Of a stretch of DNA of 43,951 bases, positions 38,093 to 43,951 are shown in pieces. The stretch comes from Rhodospirillales bacterium (lineage in GTDB: Bacteria > Pseudomonadota > Alphaproteobacteria > TMED109). The notes beneath the pieces were generated by a model. The model was given only the letters and a program-made list of their open reading frames with translations. It was not told the origin of the DNA and did no database searches. A program made the position numbers and the translations under genes. Positions within the stretch are counted from its first letter, which is position 1. Each line of letters begins with the position of its first letter. The DNA lies in NCBI GenBank assembly GCA_009839325.1, contig VXPW01000040.1, positions 1 through 43,951 of the forward strand. The letters run 5' to 3'.

Positions 38093-38835
38093 TACGAAGC
38101 GTGTCTCCCGCAGTCGTGGGGCGGGCCGTCACATGCCTCGCACATCTGGCGGGCACGAAACTGGTTCGCTGCCGTCAGCACCTCTGCCGTTGGACCGTGT
38201 GCCACGAGATCGCGCGCCAGTATCAGCGTCTCGGGAAAATATTCCCGCACTGTCTCCGCATCGTGCAGAACGGCGATCACCGTGCGCCCTTCGCCATGCC
38301 AGCGCTGTACGACACCCAGGAGATCGATCATCGTCTTGGCATCGATGGCCGTGAACGGTTCGTCGAGCAGCACGAGCCGCGCGTCCTGAAGCAAGAGCCG
38401 AGCGAACAGTGCCCGCTGAAGCTGTCCGCCCGACAGTGAACCGACGGGTCGGGACTCGAACCCGGTGAGACCGACGGCTGAAATGGCATCGTCGACCCGA
38501 GCACGAAGCGTGGCACGCAACCCGAAGAAGCCGCCGATCTCACTCCAGAGCCCCACAGCCACGAGATCGACGACCGTGATCGGAAACGACTGATCGATGT
38601 CCGATTGCTGCGGCAAATAGGCAATGTCGTTCCGTGTACAGGTTCCGAAGTCGACCCTCCCTGCGAGCGGACGCAATGCGCCCGTCATCCCCTTCAGTAG
38701 TGTCGACTTGCCCGCGCCGTTAGGCCCCACGACGGCGGTCAGACTGCCGTCGGCAACTTCGCCGTCGAGCTGGCGTACCGCCGGATGGCGGTCATATCCG
38801 AGGGTCAGATCCTGAAACGCAACGGCGTAGGTCAT
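38092..38835 (-). CDS. znuC: Zinc ABC transporter ATP-binding protein
   Basis: A 247-aa ABC ATPase. Walker A is GPNGAGKSTLL, the signature is SLSGGQLQRALFARLL, Walker B is LVLLDEPF and the switch His is in AVLHDAETV. The C-terminal tail MCEACDGPPHDCGRHAS has three Cys and two His, a possible zinc site that standard short ABC ATPases lack. The ATG at 38835 overlaps the stop of the upstream 44-codon frame by three bases, pointing to coupled translation. An earlier in-frame start would add 14 residues without support. Confidence 0.92.
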   Translation of the reverse strand: MTYAVAFQDLTLGYDRHPAVRQLDGEVADGSLTAVVGPNGAGKSTLLKGMTGALRPLAGRVDFGTCTRNDIAYLPQQSDIDQSFPITVVDLVAVGLWSEIGGFFGLRATLRARVDDAISAVGLTGFESRPVGSLSGGQLQRALFARLLLQDARLVLLDEPFTAIDAKTMIDLLGVVQRWHGEGRTVIAVLHDAETVREYFPETLILARDLVAHGPTAEVLTAANQFRARQMCEACDGPPHDCGRHAS

Positions 38836-38966
38836 AGGTTCCCCGGCGTGGACGTCGCCCAGAAAAACGCGGCCCAAAGCGCCATTACGAGCAGTGCCAC
38901 CACGGCAAGCCGCGGACCGACGCCCACGAGGAGCGCCCTACCCGCCACGTGGTGCCAGACTCTCAT
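38832..38966 (-). CDS. 44-aa single-pass membrane microprotein between zur and znuC
   Basis: The frame starts MRVWHHVAGRALLVGVG, has one hydrophobic helix (LAVVALLVMALWAAFFW, residues 20-36) and ends ATSTPGNL. Its ATG (38966-38964) overlaps the zur stop in ATGA, and its TGA (38834-38832) overlaps the znuC ATG, again in ATGA. Two four-base overlaps in an operon with no other gaps strongly suggest a real, coupled gene. Basic residues and two His precede the helix, giving a likely N-in topology. I do not recognise the protein. It could assist the ZnuBC transporter, or be a translational bridge. Confidence 0.65.
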   Translation of the reverse strand: MRVWHHVAGRALLVGVGPRLAVVALLVMALWAAFFWATSTPGNL

Positions 38967-39364
38967 GCCTGATCCCGTGCGGATCCGCAGCTTGCACATT
39001 GGCCGTGGACCTCGATCACATGGCGCGTCGGCGCAAATCCCGACTGTCCCGCGATGCTGGACAGTGCCTTCAAGAGGTCCGGTGAGACGAATTCCTCGAC
39101 CTCCCCGCAGTCATCACAGATCGAGAGAATCGATGCGTCTCTATGCGAATCGGACTTGCAGGCGATGAAGGCGTTGAGGGATTCAAGACGGTGCACGCCG
39201 CCACGCTCCGTCAACGCTGCCAAGGCACGATAAATGGTCGGCGGAGCAAGCTGCGGGTTGTCGTCACGCAATTGGCCTAGGACCTCGTAAGCGGACATCG
39301 GCGTTCCGCGACGCCGCAAGATGGCTAGCACCTCCGCCTGCATGATCTCGCCACGCTTCTTCAT
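38963..39364 (-). CDS. zur: Fur-family zinc uptake regulator
   Basis: A 133-aa Fur/Zur-type repressor. It has the winged helix (SAYEVLGQLRD ... PPTIYRALAALTERGGVHRLES) and two CxxC pairs, CDDC and CASC, for structural zinc. The regulatory-site residues are HRDASILSICDDCG and the preceding SHRD. It would repress the downstream orf44-znuCBA genes and other targets when zinc is sufficient. The ATG at 39364 has GAGG upstream. A Zur-like site lies about 52 bases upstream, so it is probably autoregulated. Its position in the znu operon argues for Zur over Fur. Confidence 0.9.
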   Translation of the reverse strand: MKKRGEIMQAEVLAILRRRGTPMSAYEVLGQLRDDNPQLAPPTIYRALAALTERGGVHRLESLNAFIACKSDSHRDASILSICDDCGEVEEFVSPDLLKALSSIAGQSGFAPTRHVIEVHGQCASCGSARDQA

Positions 39365-39415
39365 GCGATCCTCGTGCTCAATCCCAGGGTCGCCGGTCCC
39401 AAAGTAAAGTGTGTT

Positions 39416-39430
39416 TGTTATGTTATATCA
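39416..39430. promoter_or_regulatory. Zur-like operator upstream of the zur-znu operon
   Basis: TGTTATGTTATATCA contains the half site TGTTAT and, on the other strand, TGATATAACATAACA. It lies 52 bases upstream of the zur start in an AT-rich patch and probably controls the whole zur-orf44-znuCBA unit. Confidence 0.55.
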
Positions 39431-39784
39431 AGTCCGTGGTGAAATCGTGACGTTCCCGACCGGCCTTGGAATGCAGATCGCCAAAGAGGGGATTCTGGAC
39501 CGGGTGTTCCGGGCCCCACGGGGAAGCGCCGGCCAAGCACGAAACCGAAACCGGCTCATCCGACGACGCCATGCCCGGCGGGAGCAATCCGATCCGCGCC
39601 CGGCCCGGCCAGCGCGTAAACGACACTCGATCGCCAACGCCATCGGCGCGACAGATTTCTTGAACGCACACGAACCCTGGTAGCGGGATGGGCGGACAAG
39701 GCTCGCCGTCGTGGCTCTCGCGTCACCCGGCGCTAACCTCCCGGCACGTTCATGCGGCGCACGTTCAGCCGCAGGAGATCGCGC

Positions 39785-40279
39785 ATGTTCCTGTCCCACT
39801 TCGCGACGTTGGCCGCCTACAATCGTTGGGCCAACGCCCGCCTTTATGACGCCTGTGCGGGCCTCAGCGACGCGGCCCGCAAGCTCGACCGCCGGGGGTT
39901 CTTCGGTTCGATCCATAACACGCTGAACCACATCCTCGTCGGTGATCGCGCCTGGCTGGACCGCGTCGAGGACATCGATTCCGGTGCAATCGCCCTCGAC
40001 GCCGTGCTGTTCGACGATTTTGCCGCGCTGCGCGATGCCCGCACGGCCGAAGACGAGCGAGTTGACCGGGTGCTCGCGCGCATGGACGAAGCTCGCATGG
40101 CCGGCGATCTCGTCTACCGCAACGTGGCAGGCACCCGGTACCGCACGCCGATGCGTCTGGTGTTCACGCATCTCTTCAATCACCAGACGCACCATCGCGG
40201 CCAGGTTCACGACATGCTGAGCCAAGCTGGTGCCACGCCGCCTGAACTGGATCTGATCTACTACGTCCGAGCGCTCTGA
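39785..40279 (+). CDS. DinB-family (DUF664-like) protein
   Basis: A 164-aa four-helix DinB-like protein. Metal-ligand His are in GSIHNTLNHIL (near 44-49) and NHQTHHRGQVHDML (near 140). The start MFLSHFATLAAYNRWANARLYDA is classical for the family, which includes possible metal-dependent thiol-S-transferases. CAGGAG lies 7 bases before the ATG at 39785. No partner is adjacent; the zur gene is divergent 420 bases upstream. Exact role unknown. Confidence 0.85.
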   Translation: MFLSHFATLAAYNRWANARLYDACAGLSDAARKLDRRGFFGSIHNTLNHILVGDRAWLDRVEDIDSGAIALDAVLFDDFAALRDARTAEDERVDRVLARMDEARMAGDLVYRNVAGTRYRTPMRLVFTHLFNHQTHHRGQVHDMLSQAGATPPELDLIYYVRAL

Positions 40280-40543
40280 CCTACCGATGATACGCCCGCA
40301 GAGGACCGACCACGGGCAGTGTGCCGTCAATAGTGTGCCGTTGGCACGTCATCAAGCCTCAGGGTTGCTCGACTGCACTGCCCTTATCCTACAGACACGA
40401 TCCTTCGCCCCTGCCGAACGATTTCCGCAAGTCTGTGTTGATGTCGGGCGTCTAAGCCGCCTTCCGACCGCGATGACTCGTTCCCTCCCGGACTTGGTGG
40501 TGTCCTGTGCTACGTCTTTGGTGGAGGGACGGCGCGAGCGGTT

Positions 40544-40948
40544 TCAGCAATGAATTACGGTCACGCCCTCGGCAGCGGCGGCACTCGCCAAGTCCCGGTC
40601 CAGGGTTGCCAGACTGTCGCCGCGGCGTAGAGCAGTCTCCAAATACGCGGCGTCGTAAGCGCTCAGCGCATGGGTTCGCGCGAGCGCCATCATGGAGTTC
40701 CCGTCATGGTCTTCGTCACGCTGAAGACGGAGATTGCGCAGCCCCATCAGGAACCGCGCACTGTCTGCCGGTTCAGTCCGTGCCCGTCGTTCGTTGACTT
40801 GCAGGACATTGCGGAACTCGTACCAGAACAGTCCGGGGACCACGCCGCCTAGTGGGTGCAAGTCCTCCAACTGCCGCTCCGCGGCGTCGGCCCGCTCATC
40901 TGGGAAGCACCACGTGGCAGCGATCGAAACGTCGACGACAATCGCCAT
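40544..40948 (-). CDS. VapC-type PIN-domain toxin (second module)
   Basis: A 134-aa PIN protein. Catalytic acids are D6 (VVDVSIAATW), E44 (FWYEFRNVL), D99 (LSAYDAAYLE) and D117/D119 (LATLDRDL). It matches the VapC family of RNases paired with Phd-type antitoxins. It starts as the antitoxin frame ends (one-base overlap). It differs from the first VapC (29907) and pairs with another type of antitoxin. Confidence 0.88.
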   Translation of the reverse strand: MAIVVDVSIAATWCFPDERADAAERQLEDLHPLGGVVPGLFWYEFRNVLQVNERRARTEPADSARFLMGLRNLRLQRDEDHDGNSMMALARTHALSAYDAAYLETALRRGDSLATLDRDLASAAAAEGVTVIHC

Positions 40949-41181
40949 CAGGCGCGCCCATGGTCTCTGGCGGCGCGGACTTCCGCGGCCGTTACCCTCG
41001 GCCGTCGGGACCTTTCGTCACGTAGCAGCGCCATCGTACTTGCTACCGGACTGTTCAACGGCACGAGCCGCGCGGCCGGTTCGCCGTTGCGCGCGATGAT
41101 CACGTCCTCACCTGCCTCTGCACAAGCAATGAGATGCGACAGCTGCGCCTTCGCCTCTCCAATATTGATGATTCGGGGCAT
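40948..41181 (-). CDS. Phd/YefM-type antitoxin
   Basis: A 77-aa protein starting MPRIINIGEAKAQLSHLIA, the Phd/YefM DNA-binding fold. AGEDVIIARNGEPAARLVPL is the diagnostic strand-turn segment. The C-terminus is basic (RPRVTAAEVRAARDHGRA) and should wrap the PIN toxin. The ATG at 41181 starts the conserved part; an earlier ATG would add six residues. Confidence 0.85.
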   Translation of the reverse strand: MPRIINIGEAKAQLSHLIACAEAGEDVIIARNGEPAARLVPLNSPVASTMALLRDERSRRPRVTAAEVRAARDHGRA

Positions 41182-42053
41182 TGCGTGCGGCTCCAGCAAG
41201 GGCCTTCCAACCTACGTACTGGTAGTGAGCACCGTCAGCTTGGTCAACGCTTGGTCACGAGCGCCCATGTACCGCATTCACAGAAGTGGCGAGCCTTACC
41301 TTCCATTGTGCAGCACGTGCCAAACTGACAGGCCATGCCCAAGTCCGAGAAGGCACAGAAAGGGCTGGTTGTGGCCCGTAGCGCGGAACGGCAATGAGGC
41401 CCACCAAACGCATGGTTAGCGGGGCGGCTCGGGCCGCATGTACGACGCGGTCCCGGCTGTGACCGGTTACGGCTTCTCCAGAGTTGAAAGCCTGATGGAC
41501 CCCTTGAAGACCGTTTGCAGACGCACTTTTCTTGTGTCCTAGCGTGCATGCCCCAGCCGACTCCATGTGAGTGTGTACCGGTGCATCCGCTCACGTCTGT
41601 CTCGATTTAGGACTTCCAGTGATGCAAACGGATGCTTGCCCCGCCGACCAGGCATGCAGGCATCAGCTGCCGGCGCAATTGAACTAACAACCAGGAGGGG
41701 CCCGAGGCGCCGGCCGGACAGTCTCGCCAACTGGCGATCTATGGGTTGAACGCGCCGCGTCGGCCTTTTGCGCCGTGCATGAGCAAGCGAAAAGTTCCTG
41801 ACCCGGAACGACAGGTGACAGGACCGCAGGCCCGCGCAACGGGCAGCAGATCGGCATTGACCGCCGTCAGGTTGCCATCCCTGGCGACCGTTTCTCCCAT
41901 GACCAGGAGTGCCAGGGAAGCGGCAGCGGAACGACGGGCGAGGCAGTACATGAAGGCTGCCAGATCCCCGGCATTGCATGGCCGCGCCGGAGTCCCGCTA
42001 GGCCCCCGCGCCCGGTCGACACCCCGCCCGTCCTGTGACGGGCGGGGCGCTCG
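41182..42053. other. Gene-poor stretch (about 870 bases)
   Basis: No open frame here has both a ribosome site and recognisable content. The longest (about 150 codons, leftward from 41979) has Arg/Ser-rich, shadow-like composition. Codon structure is unlike the core genes around it. The only clear structure is the hairpin at 42022-42047. It may be eroded accessory DNA beside the toxin module. Confidence 0.5.
42022..42047 (-). terminator. Perfect 11-bp hairpin downstream of the intradiol dioxygenase gene
   Basis: CCCCGCCCGTC (42022-42032) and GACGGGCGGGG (42037-42047) pair fully around a four-base loop, 7 bases after the stop of the leftward gene. There is no T tract, so termination may need other factors. 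Confidence 0.6.
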
Positions 42054-42773
42054 TCAGCCCTGCTGCTGGCGGATGATGTCCATCAGCTCCGGCGGCGGCA
42101 TCCAGCCCTCGGGCACCTGAAGGTTGAAGGTTCCCAGCTTGATCCCATCTGCGGTTTCGGTATCGAAGGCAACGATCAGTCCCGCCCGTTCGGACTCCGA
42201 CAGCGGCTTGAGGAGAAGATCGCTTTCGAGCAGCGGGTCGTCATGGAAGTACATCTGCGTCGTGACACCCGGATTCAGCGGCGGATGCACCTTGAAGTGG
42301 ATGTGCGCCGGGCGGTACCAGTCGCCGATCGCCGCATAGGGTGCGGGGCGGATGGTGCGGAACCGGTAGCTTCCGTCCTTGTCGGTGACGATGCGGGCGT
42401 AACCCTGGAAATTGGGGTCGAGCGGCGCCGGGTTACCGTCCTTCGGATGGTCGTAGCGGCCATGCACGTTCGCCTGCCAGATCTCGAGCACACAGTCTCC
42501 GACCGGCCTGCAGTTCGCGTCCTGGATCTTGCCGACCACCTCGATGACCTCACCGGCAGCCCTGTCGGTCCCGCCCGCGATGTGGGTCATGTCCCAATCC
42601 TGCTCCCCGGTGGTGTAAGGAAAGAACGGCCCGTCAATCTGGTACGCGGTCACTGAGCAGGCGGCGCGCGCCACCCCTGCAGTTGCGACGGAAGCGGCCG
42701 CGACACCTAGTCCCGACAGCATGCTGCGGCGCGACAACCGGCGTCGTGCCGCCGAACGGCTCATCTTGTTCAC
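42054..42773 (-). CDS. Exported intradiol ring-cleavage dioxygenase
   Basis: A 239-aa protein of the protocatechuate 3,4-dioxygenase/catechol dioxygenase family. It has a Tat-like signal (RRLSRRSMLSGLG, hydrophobic to ARAA). The ferric-iron ligands are visible: Tyr in HGRYDHP, Tyr in DWYRPAHIHF and its two His. The start is GTG at 42773, supported by GGGAGG about 8 bases upstream; ATG at 42764 would be poorly spaced. Export is unusual for central catechol degradation, but secreted intradiol dioxygenases are known. No other aromatic-degradation genes are adjacent, so the substrate is open. Confidence 0.87.
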   Translation of the reverse strand: MNKMSRSAARRRLSRRSMLSGLGVAAASVATAGVARAACSVTAYQIDGPFFPYTTGEQDWDMTHIAGGTDRAAGEVIEVVGKIQDANCRPVGDCVLEIWQANVHGRYDHPKDGNPAPLDPNFQGYARIVTDKDGSYRFRTIRPAPYAAIGDWYRPAHIHFKVHPPLNPGVTTQMYFHDDPLLESDLLLKPLSESERAGLIVAFDTETADGIKLGTFNLQVPEGWMPPPELMDIIRQQQG

Positions 42774-43037
42774 TGATCCCCTCCCTGGGCAGCGACCGAC
42801 CAGCCACCGGCCGGGTCTTGCTCCCGGCGGAGCCTAACACGCCGATCAGCGGCCACGGTCCGAAAAAAGCTCGTAAATGGGCAGGGCTCACCCGGCGCAG
42901 CCCGGTTCGCCTCCCACAAAGGCATCGCGCCGCCCAAGAGAACATCCAGCGCCGTCCTTGGCGTCCCCGCGGTGGTGCATGCAGCAATTCCGCGGTGCGG
43001 GCCGGGCGGAATCGAAACTTCCGCCCAACCAACCCCC

Positions 43038-43850
43038 TCAGTGAAGGGCCGCTGGCCGAGGCCCCCCGGTCGCCCAATCCAGCAGTTCCACCGTATGAAC
43101 CACCGGGATGTCGCAACCCCCGGCAATCTGCACCATGCAGCCAATGTTGCCGGCGGCGACAACGGCGGCGCCGGTCCGTTCCAGGTTGCCGACCTTTCGC
43201 TCGCGCAGCCGCTCCGCAATCTCGGGCTGCAGCAGGTTGTAGGTGCCGGCCGACCCGCAGCAGAGGTGTCCCTCGGCCACCGGCCGCACGTCGAACCCGG
43301 CTGCCGTCAGGAGCGAGGCGGGCATGCGGGAGATCTGCTGGCCATGTTGCAGGGAACATGCCGAGTGGTAGGCAACGCTCGTGCCGGCGTGTGGCCCGGA
43401 TGCGGCCGGCAGCGTCAGGCGCTCCACCACTTCGGTGACGTCGGCCGCCAGGCCGGCGACCCAAGCCGCGTCCTCACGGTCCGCGTCCGTCCCGAGCAGG
43501 TGGCCGTAATCCTTGAGCATCGTGCCGCACCCGGACGCGTTCACGACGATGGCGTCGAGCGGTTCCTGGGCGTCCAGCGCACGCCACGCGGCAATGTTCC
43601 GCCGGGCAGCCTGCTTGGCGGCGTCCTCCCGACCCATGTGGTGCACCAATGCGCCGCAGCAGCCGGCCATGGCGGCCACGACCACGTCGGCGCCCAGCCG
43701 GGTGAGCAGCCGCACTGTCGCGTCGTTGATCCGCGGGTCGAGGGCCTGCTGCACGCATCCGGCGAGCAGCGCCACCCGCAGCTGGCGTTCGCCCGTGGCC
43801 CGGTGGACGGAACCCGGCCGGACGAAACCGCTCGGGACAGGTTGCCGCGG
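43038..43850 (-). CDS. glcF: Glycolate oxidase iron-sulfur subunit GlcF, C-terminal part
   Basis: The C-terminal ~270 residues of GlcF, with both CCG domains: ALLAGCVQQALDP, AGCCGALVHHMG, ASGCGTMLKDYG, YHSACSLQHGQ and HLCCGSAGTYNLLQPE. GlcF passes electrons from the glycolate oxidase flavin subunits GlcD/GlcE to the membrane. The frame continues upstream past 43775 (RVALLAGC preceded by GSVHRATGERQL) and then enters the G/C-only run at about 43850, so the N-terminal Fe-S domain is not readable. A relic of such an N-terminal domain is at 30717. The gene is probably complete in the genome. Confidence 0.88.
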   Translation of the reverse strand, partial: PRQPVPSGFVRPGSVHRATGERQLRVALLAGCVQQALDPRINDATVRLLTRLGADVVVAAMAGCCGALVHHMGREDAAKQAARRNIAAWRALDAQEPLDAIVVNASGCGTMLKDYGHLLGTDADREDAAWVAGLAADVTEVVERLTLPAASGPHAGTSVAYHSACSLQHGQQISRMPASLLTAAGFDVRPVAEGHLCCGSAGTYNLLQPEIAERLRERKVGNLERTGAAVVAAGNIGCMVQIAGGCDIPVVHTVELLDWATGGPRPAALH

Positions 43851-43951
43851 GGGCCGGGGGGGGGAGGGGGCCGGCGGGGGGGGCCGGCCCCGGCCCGCCG
43901 GGCGGGGGCGGGCGCCCCGGGCCCCCGCCCCCCCACCCGCGGCGGGGGAGG
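43851..43951. other. G/C-only low-complexity contig end, probable artefact
   Basis: The last ~100 bases are almost only runs of G and C (with isolated A), and the GlcF frame loses sense exactly there. Real coding DNA of this genome has balanced codon positions, so this is most likely a low-quality read end or assembly error. Confidence 0.8.

Noticed and set aside
41244-41979. Leftward open frames of 116 and 146 codons in the gene-poor stretch
   Set aside because: Arg/Ser/Cys-rich translations without start context or family resemblance.

Overview
The window looks like a chromosomal contig end from a high-GC alphaproteobacterium. The pointers are a metK-trmB pair, a DUF2794 protein, a nusA-ylxR-infB-rbfA-truB-rpsO-pnp cluster, an RlmE/GuaB/GuaA run and a Zur-type zinc locus. 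I cannot place it to genus. The last ~100 bases are a G/C-only low-complexity run that looks like an assembly or sequencing artefact.

Region 1 (1-3728) is accessory. A complete IS1595-family transposon (56-3210) is bounded by 23-bp terminal inverted repeats (20/23 identical) and an exact 8-bp target duplication, ATAGCTTA. Besides the transposase it carries a tRNA-Ile(GAU) gene, a leftward pair of small genes (a two-helix membrane protein and a 92-aa protein), a secreted Pro-rich protein and a small acidic protein. Two copies of a 17-bp palindrome, TGTTCCANNNTGGAACA, lie either side of the leftward pair.

Region 2 (3729-9502) holds metabolic genes: a YdfG-like SDR, a GFA-type zinc protein, a 2-hydroxyacid dehydrogenase, a Baeyer-Villiger-type monooxygenase and a nitronate-monooxygenase-like flavoprotein.

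Region 3 (9534-18578, all leftward) is the transcription/translation operon nusA-ylxR-infB-rbfA-truB-rpsO-pnp with overlapping junctions. A long hairpin precedes pnp. No rimP is seen upstream of nusA; a ~640-bp gene-free gap and tRNA-Leu(CAA) lie there instead.

Region 4 (19431-29913) holds DUF2794, a 4HBT thioesterase, a putative molybdenum-carrier-like protein, the leftward set rlmE-guaB-TPR-guaA, class III alcohol dehydrogenase, a DSD1-type PLP enzyme, and metK-trmB.

Region 5 (29907-31067) is a scar: a VapBC module followed by a relic of the GlcF N-terminus and a ~90% identical partial copy of the trmB 3' part.

Region 6 (31039-39430) is a zinc-homeostasis block. It has a CobW/COG0523 GTPase, a WD40 protein, a Tat-exported cyclase-family protein with a Zur-like operator, a degenerate COG0523 paralogue without nucleotide-binding motifs, and the chain zur-orf44-znuC-znuB-znuA. 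orf44 is a 44-codon membrane microprotein gene whose ends overlap zur and znuC. A Zur-like site precedes zur. This block is the most system-like candidate in the window.

Region 7 (39785-43951) has a DinB-like protein, a second VapBC-type pair, a ~870-bp gene-poor stretch, an exported intradiol dioxygenase and the C-terminal part of GlcF running into the artefactual end.
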